DNA of 64,000 nucleotides from contig NZ_CP007441.1 of the NCBI RefSeq assembly GCF_000590475.1, forward strand, positions 810,442-874,441, in the 5' to 3' direction. This DNA comes from Stutzerimonas stutzeri (GTDB lineage: Bacteria > Pseudomonadota > Gammaproteobacteria > Pseudomonadales > Pseudomonadaceae). The notes beneath the pieces are model-generated. The model was not told the DNA's origin, did not search any database, and worked only from the letters and a program-made list of their open reading frames with translations. The stretch's first letter is position 1, and every line of letters begins with the position of its first letter. This document shows, piece after piece, positions 44,186 to 54,063 of this stretch. A program made the translations under genes and the position numbers.

Positions 44186-44501
44186 AGTGGCCGAACCCCA
44201 ACTCGAGCGAGCTGAACAGCTTGGCCGGTGCGCAGCTTGCTACGTTGTAAGACGCTGGGGCGTGGAGCGCACTGGCGCGAATCTATCTTGGAGTCGAGGT
44301 GTGCTGCGCCGTTGAACGCGAGTGCCAGGCACGTACCGGCTCTTAAAGTCTTCTAATTACATCTTTAGGCTCGTTAGCTCTAGATCACCCATCGTAGAGC
44401 CAGGTTGCTGGCGATCCGATGCCGCACGGACCCGGATCGCCAGCGTGATCTGGCGCTTACTCTGCGCGCCGACAAACATCTGCAAGTCGGCGGGACCTTT
44501 C
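44186..44501. other. 316-bp intergenic region without a recognisable feature
   Basis: Lies between the convergent phhR and the sensor-kinase gene. I see no gene, strong hairpin-T terminator or repeat here. Confidence 0.5.
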
Positions 44502-47500
44502 TTATCGCACCGCCTGGGTCACGGCGTCGATCAATGCCTGCAGGTCGATCGGCTTGCGCAAGTGCAGGGTGAATCCCGCTGCCTTGGCTTTTTCGACATC
44601 GCGCATGGTGCCGTAACCCGTCAGGGCGATACTCGGAGTACTCGCGTTCTGCCCGTTACTCCGGATGGCCGTCATCATCTTGTGGCCGTCGATCTCCGGC
44701 ATGCCAATGTCCGAGACGATCACGTCGAATTCACGCTGCTCGGCCAACTGGATGCCGGCGGCGCCGCCATCAGCCGTGATTACGATGGCGCCTTCGCTTT
44801 CCAGCAGTTCACACATGGTCTCGAGAATATCGGGCGAATCATCCACCAGCAGAATCTTGATGCCAGCTAGCCCGCCAATCTCTTCACTATTGGCCGATTC
44901 GCTGAGTTCAATTTCAGTTTGCAGATGGATCGGTAACCAGACACTGAACCGTGCACCTCGACCGGGCCCTTCGGAGAAGGCTTCGATACGGCCGTGGTGG
45001 GCCTCGATCAGTTGCTTGACCAGCGCCAGCCCGATGCCCAATCCATGTTTGGAGCGTTGCGCGTGCTGCATCTCGGCCTGTCCGAACATGTCGAATACCT
45101 TGGGCAGAAAATCTGCCGAGATACCTTCACCGGTATCGATGACGTCCAGGCGGGCCTGGTCGCCTTCGCGCTCGAGTTGGAGACAGATGCGCTCTCCGCC
45201 TTTGGTGAACTTCCAGGCGTTGTTCAACAGATTCCAGATAATCTGGTCCAGACGCGTAGGGTCGGCATGAACGTAAAGCGGCTGCTCTGGTTTGAATGCC
45301 TCGAACGTCACGTTCTCGGCCTGTGCCAACGGAGCGAACACGGCCTCGATACCACGCAGGACCTCCTGATATTGCAGTGTCGAGAACTGCAGTTTCAGTT
45401 TGCCGGTACGAATGCGCGATACGTCCATCAGGTCGTCGATGATGCGCGACTGGCTGCGGACGGCGTTCTGGATCGACTGGGTTGCCTTGCGCAAAGCCGG
45501 AAAGTTCTTGGCAGCCTGCGAGCGCGCGACCAGATCGGTATTGAGCTGAATCAGGTTCAACGGATGCTTGAGTTCATGCGAAAGCACCGCGAAGAATTGG
45601 TCCTTCTGCATGTTGGCAGCCTGGATGTTCGCCAGTTCGTCCTGTTGTGCTGAGTTGCGCTCGCGGTCTTCGGTCAAGTCGCGGGCGATCTTTGCAAAGC
45701 CGATCACCTTACCATTGTTATCGACGAGCGGATTGACCAAGCCGCTGAAGAAGCACTGCGAGCCATTTTTGCGAACATGCCAACGTTCATCCGTGGCTTG
45801 GCCCTGCTGTTGGGCCCGTTTACGTTCGGCTTCCGGCACTCCCGCTCGGCGGTCTTCCTCGCTGTAAAGGATGTCGATGTGCTGGCCGATCGCCTCCTTT
45901 TCGGTGTAACCAAAAATGAATTCGGCGCCACGGTTCCAAGTCGTTATATGGCCATCGCAGTCCAGGGTAATGATGGCGTAGCCCTTGGTGCTTTGCGCCA
46001 GGAGCTTCATATGGGCCTCACCGACGCGTAGCTGCTCCTCGGCCCGGCGTCGATCCGTGATATCGATAAAGGTCAGCACGGCGCCCTGAATGCGGTCATC
46101 CAGCGTGCGGTAGGGTAGAAACCGCGCCATATACCAGCGGTTATCACCTTTGGACCCGATCTCGCGTTCGACCAGATGAAGCTCTTCGAACGCCTTGGCG
46201 GCATCCGCATGCAGCTGTGGATAGTCGAGACGATGGGTAATGTCGAACAGCGATCGGCCGGCGTCGTTGCCGATCACGTTGAAGATGTCCTTGGCGCGCG
46301 GGGTAAACCATTTAATGCGCATCTTGCGGTCGACGAAGACCGTGGCGATGTCGGTGGAGGAAATCAGGTTCTGCAGGTCATCGTTGATCTTGCTGGTTTC
46401 GTCGACCTTGGTTTTGAGCTCGAAGTTGACCGTGGTGAGCTCTTCGTTGATCGACTGCAGCTCTTCCTTGCTGGTTTCCAGTTCTTCAGTGGCCGAGCGC
46501 AATTCTTCGTTGATCGCCTGCAACTCCTCGTTGGAAGCGCGCAATTCTTCGGTGGAGGTCTCCGAATGCTCCATGGTGACCTGCAACCGTTCCTTGGTTT
46601 GCTGCAGCTCGGCTTCCAGCTGGGTCAGTACGCTGTCCTTAGTTTCGGGGTCCTCCAGGGTGTTGCTGTCCATGCAGTCTTCGACTTCATCGAAGAGCAC
46701 CAGCATGTAGTCGCTGCCAGCTTCGTTATCGCGGAACGGGCGGACCACCATATTCACGTAGAAGCTGCGGCCATCGCGTTCCAGCCGGACCCGTCGCGCT
46801 TCCACACTTTTGCCGGTGTGGGTCGCCTGATAGAGCGCGGTACGAAGTTCGAGCCGCAGTTGCGGATGCACCAGCGTCGTCAGGTTCAGCGAGGGTTCGC
46901 CACCGACATAGCGCAGGAAATTCCCGGCCCGGTCGGACATGTGCACGATCTCACCATCGTGATTGACGATAACGCTGGGCGGTGCGTACTGCTCGAGCGC
47001 GCGCTGGTGCACGTCGGCAAAGGAAAACTTCCGGTTGCGCTTGGACGGTTCGCTGAAGGGTGGACGACTTGGGGCTGTAAGCGAGAAGCCGTGATACGGC
47101 CCCGTAGGCGCGCGACGCAGGGCGGCGCCTACCTCCCTGGCTCGGTAGATACGGTTTTTCTTGTCTACCGGGGCAAACAGGTGACTGCAGGCGTCAGCGG
47201 TTTCCGAACTGCCCAGGAACAGGTAGCCGCCGGGGTTGAGGGCAAAATGAAACATGCGCAGCACTTCGAGCTGGATGTCCCTGTCCAGGTAGATCATTAA
47301 ATTTCGACACGAAATCAGGTCGAGTCGAGAAAAAGGTGGGTCGCGCAAGATATTGTGCCGGGCGAACAGGATCGTCTCGCGCAGCTCCTTTTGCATGCGG
47401 TAGTGATTCTGTTCCTTGACGAAATACTGCCGCAGCCGGCTCGGCGGCACGTCCGTCAGGATGGCTTCCGGGTAAACGCCGGCGCGTGCAGTTTCGAGCG

Positions 47501-48674
47501 CACGGTCGTCGATATCGGTGGCAAAAACCTGTGACTGGATTTCACCTTTTAAACCGCTGATTTCGGCTTGGTCTGCCAACAGCATTGCCAGCGAATAGGC
47601 TTCTTCCCCGGTCGAGCATGCTGCCGCCCAGACGCGCAGAAATTTATCTTCAGTGTCGGCTTTCTGCTCGAACAACGACGGGATGATGTCGCGCTCCAAG
47701 GCCTCGAAGGCTTCACGGTCGCGAAAAAAATTGGTTACGCCGATGAGCATGTCAGCAAGCAGAGCCGGGGTTTCTTCCGGGCTACTTTGCAAAAAGCGGG
47801 CATAACTGGGCATATCACGCAAGGCATTGACCTGCATACGCCGCTCAATGCGGCGCAATACCGTGGCTTGCTTGTAGTGTCTGAAGTCGTGGCCGGTGCG
47901 GGAGCGGAGCGCGGCGAGAATTTCGCGCAGCGCTAGCTCGTTGGGTTTGGATTGGGCGTGAGCCTGAGCAGATTCGAGCTCGCCCTGTGCATCTCCGGCT
48001 TGCTCGCTATCGCCTGCTGACATGATCGGATCCTGCCGTGCCAGGAGCGCTTCCAGATTCTGGCGCAGCTCCACCAGCTTTTGCGGCATATCCGCAACCG
48101 GCAGCACGATATCGACCATGTCAGTTTCAATGGCGCTGCGCGGCATCGAGTCGTATTCGGCGTCTTCCGGCGTTTGAGCCAGCGTAACGCCACCCTGCTC
48201 CTTGATGCGTGACAGACCGACTGAGCCATCCGATCCCGTGCCCGAGAGAACGATACCCACGGCGTGGCTGTGATGTACGTCCGCCAACGCTCGGAAGAAC
48301 AGGTCAATGGCTACTTGGGGGCCGCGTTCGCGCGCGGGCTTAAGCAGGCGCAGATAGCCGTCATTCATCGACAGATCCATCGCCGGCGGGATCACATAGA
48401 CGTGGTTGCGCTCTATGGGTGTCGGTTCGGTGATCTGCAAGACTGGCATCTTGGTGACGTTCTGCAGAATCTTGTCGGCGCTGCTCTCATGCTTGGGCGA
48501 GAGGTGCATGATTACGACAAAAGCCATGCCGCAATCGTTGGGCATGTTTTCGAAGAACGTGATTAATGCTTTGAGGCCGCCCGCCGAGGCGCCAATGCCC
48601 ACTACCGGAAACTGCAAGGTGCTCCGCGTCGCGTTGTAGTTCTTAGGCGTTGACGGCTCTAGGCTTGTAGTCAT
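44502..48674 (-). CDS. CheB-CheR-PAS hybrid histidine kinase with receiver domain
   Basis: This 1390-residue fusion has a CheB methylesterase domain with S30 (GIGASAGG), H57 (IMHLSPKH) and D149 (SGTGSDG). It is followed by a CheR methyltransferase (about residues 245-500), a PAS-like domain (about 570-680) and a long heptad-rich coiled coil of EELRASNEELQ type (about 690-760). Two further PAS domains precede a HisKA domain (LSHELKHPLN, His near 1035), a HATPase (NLLNNAWKFT) and a receiver (DVIVSDIGMPEIDG, Asp near 1320). Such CheB/CheR-PAS-kinases are soluble and not core chemotaxis proteins. No partner regulator is adjacent. Confidence 0.9.
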   Translation of the reverse strand: MTTSLEPSTPKNYNATRSTLQFPVVGIGASAGGLKALITFFENMPNDCGMAFVVIMHLSPKHESSADKILQNVTKMPVLQITEPTPIERNHVYVIPPAMDLSMNDGYLRLLKPARERGPQVAIDLFFRALADVHHSHAVGIVLSGTGSDGSVGLSRIKEQGGVTLAQTPEDAEYDSMPRSAIETDMVDIVLPVADMPQKLVELRQNLEALLARQDPIMSAGDSEQAGDAQGELESAQAHAQSKPNELALREILAALRSRTGHDFRHYKQATVLRRIERRMQVNALRDMPSYARFLQSSPEETPALLADMLIGVTNFFRDREAFEALERDIIPSLFEQKADTEDKFLRVWAAACSTGEEAYSLAMLLADQAEISGLKGEIQSQVFATDIDDRALETARAGVYPEAILTDVPPSRLRQYFVKEQNHYRMQKELRETILFARHNILRDPPFSRLDLISCRNLMIYLDRDIQLEVLRMFHFALNPGGYLFLGSSETADACSHLFAPVDKKNRIYRAREVGAALRRAPTGPYHGFSLTAPSRPPFSEPSKRNRKFSFADVHQRALEQYAPPSVIVNHDGEIVHMSDRAGNFLRYVGGEPSLNLTTLVHPQLRLELRTALYQATHTGKSVEARRVRLERDGRSFYVNMVVRPFRDNEAGSDYMLVLFDEVEDCMDSNTLEDPETKDSVLTQLEAELQQTKERLQVTMEHSETSTEELRASNEELQAINEELRSATEELETSKEELQSINEELTTVNFELKTKVDETSKINDDLQNLISSTDIATVFVDRKMRIKWFTPRAKDIFNVIGNDAGRSLFDITHRLDYPQLHADAAKAFEELHLVEREIGSKGDNRWYMARFLPYRTLDDRIQGAVLTFIDITDRRRAEEQLRVGEAHMKLLAQSTKGYAIITLDCDGHITTWNRGAEFIFGYTEKEAIGQHIDILYSEEDRRAGVPEAERKRAQQQGQATDERWHVRKNGSQCFFSGLVNPLVDNNGKVIGFAKIARDLTEDRERNSAQQDELANIQAANMQKDQFFAVLSHELKHPLNLIQLNTDLVARSQAAKNFPALRKATQSIQNAVRSQSRIIDDLMDVSRIRTGKLKLQFSTLQYQEVLRGIEAVFAPLAQAENVTFEAFKPEQPLYVHADPTRLDQIIWNLLNNAWKFTKGGERICLQLEREGDQARLDVIDTGEGISADFLPKVFDMFGQAEMQHAQRSKHGLGIGLALVKQLIEAHHGRIEAFSEGPGRGARFSVWLPIHLQTEIELSESANSEEIGGLAGIKILLVDDSPDILETMCELLESEGAIVITADGGAAGIQLAEQREFDVIVSDIGMPEIDGHKMMTAIRSNGQNASTPSIALTGYGTMRDVEKAKAAGFTLHLRKPIDLQALIDAVTQAVR

Positions 48675-48837
48675 CGAATTCTCAACATTGCGATAATAGA
48701 TTTTTTTCGATAGCAGCTAAGGGATGACCTCGCAGCCGATAGGGGATTCAGTAATTTAACGACGCGCTGCCGAACGGATGATAAAGGTTTGTGTTGGCGA
48801 TTACTGCCTCGCTGCTTAGGGCAGTAGGTGCGCCGAT

Positions 48838-50214
48838 TCAGCACTCGATAACGTTGACCGCCAGCCCGCCACGGGCGGTTTCCTTGTATTTGCTCTTCAT
48901 GTCCGCGCCGGTCTGGCGCATGGTGCGGATCACCTTGTCCAGCGAAATGAAGTGGCTACCGTCACCACGCAGGGCCATTCGCGCCGCGTTGATCGCCTTG
49001 ACCGCACCCATCGCGTTGCGCTCGATGCAGGGCACCTGCACCAGCCCGCCGACCGGATCGCAGGTCAGTCCGAGGTTGTGCTCCATGCCGATTTCGGCGG
49101 CATTCTCGACCTGTCGCGGGTTGCCGCCCAGCACTTCGCAGAGCGCGCCCGCACCCATCGAACAGGCGACGCCGACCTCGCCCTGGCAACCGACTTCGGC
49201 GCCGGAAATCGAGGCGTTCTCCTTATATAGGATGCCGATCGCCGCTGCGGTGAGCAGAAACCGCACGACCCCGTCTTCGTTGGCGCCGCGGATGAAATGC
49301 ACATAGTAATGAAGCAGCGCCGGGATGATCCCCGCCGCACCATTGGTCGGCGCGGTGACGACGCGACCGCCGGCGGCGTTCTCCTCGTTTACCGCCAGCG
49401 CGTATAGGTCGACCCAGTCGAGCACGCTGAGCGAGTCGCGCAGGCTGGCTTCCGGATGTTCGCTGAGCTGGCGATACAGGCCTGCCGCGCGCCGTTGCAC
49501 CTTGAGTCCACCGGGCATCACGCCTTCGGTGCGGCAACCGGCCTTGACGCAATCCTGCATGACTTGCCAGATTTTCAGCAGGCCGGCACGGGTCTCGGCT
49601 TCGGGGCGCCAGGCGACTTCGTTGGCCAGCATCAGTTGGCTGATACACAACCCGTGCTCGCTGCACAGCGCCAGTAACTCGTCAGCGCTATGGAAAGGGT
49701 AGGGCAGAGGCGTGCGGTCTTCGACGATGCGGTCGCTGCCGGCCGCCTGTTCGTCGACCACGAATCCTCCGCCGACCGAATAGTACTCGCGGCTGCGCAG
49801 TTGCAGCCCGGCGCCATCGAAGGCACGCAGGATCATACCGTTGGGGTGGAAGGCCAGCGGCTTGCGGATGAATTGCAGGTCGTTGCTGACTTCGAATCGA
49901 ATGGGTTTGTCGCCCAGCAGGCGCAATTCGTGTGATTCACGGATGGCTGCCATGCGTTGCGGGATGCCTCCGGTATCGACGTCCTCCGGCAGCTCGCCTT
50001 CAAGCCCGAGTATCACCGCCTTGTCGCTGCCGTGGCCCTTGCCGGTGGCGCCGAGGGAACCGTACAGCTCGACCCTGATGCGCTCGGTCGCGCTCAGCAG
50101 GTCGTCATCGCGCAGGCCTTCGGCAAACCGCAGCGCTGCGCGCATCGGGCCCACGGTGTGCGAACTGGACGGTCCGATACCGATCTTGAACAGGTCGAAT
50201 ACGCTGAGTGACAT
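48838..50214 (-). CDS. sdaA: L-serine ammonia-lyase (iron-sulfur L-serine dehydratase)
   Basis: This 458-residue single-chain enzyme starts MSLSVFDLFKIGIGPSSSHTVGPM, the alpha/beta family signature. Cluster-binding cysteines occur in EVGCQGEVGVAC and LTCDPVGGLVQVPC. It deaminates serine to pyruvate using a [4Fe-4S] cluster. The length shows fused beta and alpha domains. A 163-base gap separates it from the upstream edge of the sensor kinase on the same strand. The name sdaA is used for the family; sdaB paralogues cannot be told apart from sequence alone. Confidence 0.92.
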   Translation of the reverse strand: MSLSVFDLFKIGIGPSSSHTVGPMRAALRFAEGLRDDDLLSATERIRVELYGSLGATGKGHGSDKAVILGLEGELPEDVDTGGIPQRMAAIRESHELRLLGDKPIRFEVSNDLQFIRKPLAFHPNGMILRAFDGAGLQLRSREYYSVGGGFVVDEQAAGSDRIVEDRTPLPYPFHSADELLALCSEHGLCISQLMLANEVAWRPEAETRAGLLKIWQVMQDCVKAGCRTEGVMPGGLKVQRRAAGLYRQLSEHPEASLRDSLSVLDWVDLYALAVNEENAAGGRVVTAPTNGAAGIIPALLHYYVHFIRGANEDGVVRFLLTAAAIGILYKENASISGAEVGCQGEVGVACSMGAGALCEVLGGNPRQVENAAEIGMEHNLGLTCDPVGGLVQVPCIERNAMGAVKAINAARMALRGDGSHFISLDKVIRTMRQTGADMKSKYKETARGGLAVNVIEC

Positions 50215-50313
50215 GACAGGCTCCGGGGCGAACAGGCTTACCTTGAGCCTAGACCCTTGGCGCCGCTCAGCTGTTGCAATCGCACCACTGCGGCGGCCAA
50301 GGGACGTGAATCT

Positions 50314-51264
50314 TCAGCGCGTGGCCGCCGAGCCGCCCCAGGGCTTGGCTTCCAGGCTGTTGTGAACCGCGGTGGCAGCCTGCGCGGCCTGACCAACGGC
50401 GACACTCATCTGTTTCAGGCCCAGGGTCACATCGCCGATGGCATAAAGCCCGCGCACCGAGGTTTGCATGTGCTCATCCACGCGTATGCCGCCGTCGTCA
50501 TCGCAACCCACGTCCAGTTGCCGGGCGAGTTCCGAACGAAAGCGCGCGCCCAGGCAGGGGTAGATGATGTCGAAATGATAGGTGTCGCCGCGGCAGGTGA
50601 TCATCTCGATACCGGTTGCGCAAGGGCGCAGCGCTTCGACGCGATCGCTGATCAGCTGCACGTCGTAATGCTCGGCCAGGGCGATGGCCTGGTCGCAAGC
50701 GTCCTGTTCGCCATGCACCACCACAGTGACCCTATCACTGAAGGTACGCAGAAACACCGCATGGCCGATGGCGCATTCCGCTTCACCGTAGACCGCGACG
50801 TTGTCACCGTTGACCTCGTAGCCATCGCAGATGGAGCACAGCCGTAGCTTGCCGTCGCCGATGGCCTGCTCGACATCCGGCATGTCCGGCAAGGTATCTT
50901 CGATGCCGGTGGCCAGAATGATTCGCCGGGTTACGCAGCTTTTGTCCCCGTAGCGCACGCTGAAGCCATCGGCGTGGGGCTCGATATGTTCGACCCGACC
51001 ATGCTCTAGCTCTGCGCCGTAGCAGCGGGCCTGTTCACGTAGACGAATCAACAGATCGTTGCCGTTGATGCCTGGCGGGAAACCAGGGTAATTATGCGAC
51101 CGCGGTATCCATGAGGCGCGGCTGGAGCCCGCATCGACCACTCTGCAGCTACGACGAAAGCGCGCCAGATAGAGCGCAGCGGTCAGTCCGCCCGGCCCAC
51201 CACCGATAACCAGGCAGTCGATCAGGTCGGGGTTCGGCGGCGGTTGGGTCGAAACGTCGTTCAT
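50314..51264 (-). CDS. Thioredoxin-reductase-like FAD/NAD(P)-dependent oxidoreductase
   Basis: This 316-residue flavoprotein has an N-terminal FAD motif (VIGGGPGGLTAALYLARF), a CxxC redox pair in LCSICDGYEVNG, a second nucleotide-binding segment (VAVYGEAECAIGHAVFL) and the FAD motif GLYAIGDVTLGLKQ. This is TrxB layout, but the CSIC pair and low similarity suggest a paralogue rather than housekeeping TrxB. Partner unknown. ATG 51264 gives a normal N-terminus; the open frame upstream covers the promoter region shared with dctP. Confidence 0.82.
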   Translation of the reverse strand: MNDVSTQPPPNPDLIDCLVIGGGPGGLTAALYLARFRRSCRVVDAGSSRASWIPRSHNYPGFPPGINGNDLLIRLREQARCYGAELEHGRVEHIEPHADGFSVRYGDKSCVTRRIILATGIEDTLPDMPDVEQAIGDGKLRLCSICDGYEVNGDNVAVYGEAECAIGHAVFLRTFSDRVTVVVHGEQDACDQAIALAEHYDVQLISDRVEALRPCATGIEMITCRGDTYHFDIIYPCLGARFRSELARQLDVGCDDDGGIRVDEHMQTSVRGLYAIGDVTLGLKQMSVAVGQAAQAATAVHNSLEAKPWGGSAATR

Positions 51265-51343
51265 GGCAGGTCGGAAATGGCTGGGGATGTTGCCTGTAGA
51301 AGTGGCGAGCGATTTGAAAGTTCGCTTCTTCCGATGAGTGCAA

Positions 51344-51624
51344 TGTTTCGTTTTGAGAGCTGGTTGGACCTTAAACCCTTGTGCTAGAGCCCCTGATGGC
51401 CAACACTGCGCCGCTCGATGACTGGGCGGATTCAATCCGTACTGACCGGTCATCGCCATTCCAATAAAGGCCAGCCTGCGATTCGTCGCGGTGCTCTGGT
51501 CACCCCGCTGTACCTATTCAGGCGTGCCACAACAGGTTCCGGCTGAACGCATATCGAACTGCAATACACCACTCGAACGGTGCTCACGAGGCGTCGCATC
51601 GAGCTTATTTCCCGTGGGGGTCAA
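51344..51624 (+). promoter_or_regulatory. Leader region of dctP copy 1, duplicated at copy 2
   Basis: Three blocks recur in the same order and nearly the same spacing before dctP copy 2. They are one around TTTTGAGAGCTGGTTGGAC (51344-51369), ATTCCAATAAAGGCCAGCC near 51458, and ACCACTCGAACGGTGC near 51568. Spacings are 115 and 111 bases here. They probably carry the promoter and control sites. Confidence 0.65.
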
Positions 51625-52620
51625 ATGTTCAAATCATTCTTCGTTGCACCTTGTGCGGCGCTTTACCTGTTGTTCGCGCCAACGGTGGCCAGCGCCGCAG
51701 AGCCCATCGTGATCAAGTTCGCCCATGTGGTCGCGGACGATACGCCGAAAGGCAAGGGCGCCTTGCTGTTCCAGAAACTGGTTCGCGAGCGGCTCGCCGG
51801 CACGGTGGAAGTCGAGGTCTATCCGAACTCGACGCTGGTTGGCGACGCCGACGAGATGCAGGCGTTGCTGGATAACAAGGTGCAGATGCTGGCGCCCTCG
51901 CTGTCCAAGTTCACCGAGTATTCGCCGAAGCTTGAAGTCTTCGACCTGCCGTTTCTGTTCGACGACGAGGCGGCAGTGGCGCGCTTCCAGAAGCGCGAGA
52001 TGAGCCGCGAGCTGCTGCGCTCGATGGCCAGCCATGGGATCTACGGTCTGGCTTATTGGAATAACGGTCTCAAGCAGTTGTCGGCCAGCCAGCCATTGCG
52101 CAGTCCGGCGGACGCTGCGGGTTTGGCGTTTCGCATTCAGCCGTCATCGGTGCTTGAAGCGCAGTTTGCGGCAGTGGATGCCAAGGCCATCCGGCTACCG
52201 TTCGCCGATGTGGCAAAAGCCATGCAAAGCGGCACGGTGCAGGGCACTGAAGGCCCCTGGTCCAACATGCGCGGGCAGAACGCGGGTGTTAAACAGAGTT
52301 ACGTCACCGAAACCAATCATGGCGTGCTCAATTACATGTTGGTGACCAATTCCAAATTCTGGACCAGCATTCCGTTCGCGGTGCGCTCCGAGCTGGACAA
52401 CATCCTGCTGGAAGTGACACAGACCGTGAATGCAGACGCTGCAGCCATCAACCAGCGCGAGCGTGAACGGATTCTGGCCAGCGGCAACAGCACGCTTGTT
52501 ACTCTTACCCCAGAGCAGCGCCAGGCCTGGCGTGACAAGATGCAGCCGGTCTGGAAATCCTTCGAGTCGCAGATCGGCGCCGACGTCATGCGCGCGGCAC
52601 TGACGGTTAACCGTCGCTAG
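51625..52620 (+). CDS. dctP: TRAP transporter substrate-binding protein DctP, copy 1
   Basis: This 331-residue periplasmic protein has a signal peptide (to about residue 24) and a DctP-family body: IVIKFAHVVADDTPKGKGALLFQKL, EVYPNSTLVGDADEMQALL and FRIQPSSVLEAQF, whose arginine binds the ligand carboxylate. It resembles P. aeruginosa DctP, a C4-dicarboxylate binder. No dctQ or dctM membrane gene is in the window, so it is an orphan. The adjacent copy 2 is highly similar over its full length. ATG 51625 follows a GGGGG stretch. Confidence 0.88.
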   Translation: MFKSFFVAPCAALYLLFAPTVASAAEPIVIKFAHVVADDTPKGKGALLFQKLVRERLAGTVEVEVYPNSTLVGDADEMQALLDNKVQMLAPSLSKFTEYSPKLEVFDLPFLFDDEAAVARFQKREMSRELLRSMASHGIYGLAYWNNGLKQLSASQPLRSPADAAGLAFRIQPSSVLEAQFAAVDAKAIRLPFADVAKAMQSGTVQGTEGPWSNMRGQNAGVKQSYVTETNHGVLNYMLVTNSKFWTSIPFAVRSELDNILLEVTQTVNADAAAINQRERERILASGNSTLVTLTPEQRQAWRDKMQPVWKSFESQIGADVMRAALTVNRR

Positions 52621-52701
52621 TGCGGGCCTGCCCCGGTGCCCGTATGGGGGCCGGTGCTTCAATACTTCTGCCGAGCGCGCACTCATTGCGCGCTTAACCA
52701 A

Positions 52702-52982
52702 TGTGTCGTTTTGAGAGCTGGTTGGACTTTCTGGCCTTGTGCCACGCCCGGTGATCGCGAAGACTTCCGCTCGGTTGGTAAAGGCACTAGCGCTCTGCTT
52801 TTCGCCAACCGCATTCCAATAAAGGCCAGCCGCCGACCGCCGCAGTCGAGATGATCTGGCCAACTCGAACTGAAAAAACGAACCGACCACGCCGCTGCGT
52901 GAGTCAGGCCTTATCGTTGTCGACTAACCACTCGAACGGTGCCCACAAGGTGTCGCTTCGGGCTTTTCCCGTTGGGGGGTAG
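52702..52982 (+). promoter_or_regulatory. Leader region of dctP copy 2, duplicated from copy 1
   Basis: Blocks matching copy 1 lie at 52702-52727 (one mismatch in 26), near 52813 and near 52927, spaced 111 and 115 bases. The intervening DNA has diverged, pointing to selection on the three blocks. Confidence 0.65.
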
Positions 52983-53981
52983 ATGTTCAAGTCTTGTGTC
53001 GCTGCGCTGGTCGCAGTTATGTGTGGATTGAGTGCCTCGGTCATGGCGGCCGAAGGCGAGCCGTTCGTCATCAAATTCGCTCACGTGGTGGCCGATGACA
53101 CGCCCAAGGGCAAGGGGGCGTTGCTGTTTCAGAAGCTGGTGCACGAACGTCTGGCCGGCAAGGTCAAGGTCGAGGTCTATCCGAACTCGACGCTGGTCGG
53201 CGATGCCGACGAGATGCAGGCGCTGCTGAACAACGACGTCCAGATCCTCGCGCCCTCGCTGTCCAAGTTCGGCAAGTACACGAAGAAGCTGCAGGTCTTC
53301 GATCTGCCCTTCCTGTTCGATGACGAAGCGGCGGTCCAGCGGTTCCAGAAGCGCGAAATGAGCCGTGAATTGCTGCGCTCGATGGCCGATTCAGGCATCT
53401 ATGGCCTGGCGTACTGGAACAACGGCCTTAAGCAGCTTTCCGCCACCAAGGCGCTGCGTATGCCCGAAGATGCCGCCGGATTGGCGTTTCGCGTGCAGCC
53501 CTCGGCGGTATTGGAAGCGCAGTTCAACGCGGTTGGGGCCAAGCCGGTGGTGCTGCCTTTCGCCGATGTGTACAAGTCGCTGCAGGCGGGCGTGGTTCAG
53601 GGCGCTGAGAACCCTTGGTCGAACATTGCCAGCCAGAACATGCACAAGGTTCAGCCGTTCATTACCGAGAGCAACCACGGGGTACTCAACTACATGTTGG
53701 TGACCAGTTCGGAGTTCTGGATGAGCATGCCTTTTGCGGTGCGTTCAGAACTCGAGGGCATCATTCTCGAAGTGACCCAGGCCGTGAATCGCGAGGCCGC
53801 GGCGCTGAACCAGCGTGACCGTGACCGAATCCTCGCCAGCGGCAGCAGCAAGCTGATCACCCTCACGCCGGAGGAGCGTCAGGCCTGGCGCGAGAAGATG
53901 ATGCCGGTGTGGCAGTCCTATGAAACGGAAATCGGTGCTGACGTAATCCGCGCAGCACTCACGGTCAATCGCAAACGCTAA
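52983..53981 (+). CDS. dctP: TRAP transporter substrate-binding protein DctP, copy 2
   Basis: This 332-residue paralogue of the preceding gene has a signal peptide ending VMA and shares long blocks with it, for example ALLFQKLV and MSRELLRSMA. The ligand arginine is kept (FRVQPSAVLEAQF). Both copies follow duplicated leaders, so this is a tandem duplication including promoters. A short DUF488-like remnant lies after its stop. As with copy 1, the membrane subunits must be encoded elsewhere. Confidence 0.88.
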   Translation: MFKSCVAALVAVMCGLSASVMAAEGEPFVIKFAHVVADDTPKGKGALLFQKLVHERLAGKVKVEVYPNSTLVGDADEMQALLNNDVQILAPSLSKFGKYTKKLQVFDLPFLFDDEAAVQRFQKREMSRELLRSMADSGIYGLAYWNNGLKQLSATKALRMPEDAAGLAFRVQPSAVLEAQFNAVGAKPVVLPFADVYKSLQAGVVQGAENPWSNIASQNMHKVQPFITESNHGVLNYMLVTSSEFWMSMPFAVRSELEGIILEVTQAVNREAAALNQRDRDRILASGSSKLITLTPEERQAWREKMMPVWQSYETEIGADVIRAALTVNRKR

Positions 53982-54063
53982 CCTCATGCCTTCCGCTCGC
54001 CGACACAGCAGGTCGGCGAGTGTGGCACGCCCCCCGCTCCAGTTCCTCCTCCATCTATTCGCC
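53911..54063. repeat. Direct repeat A: dctP 3' end joined to a decayed DUF488 3' end
   Basis: This stretch aligns along about 150 bases with 58995-59148. Shared islands include CCTATGAAACGG, CAGGTCGGCGA and CGCTCCAGTTC. The right part, on the minus strand, encodes a damaged version of the DUF488 C-terminus, with an in-frame stop where EWLEDELER is expected. Confidence 0.7.
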
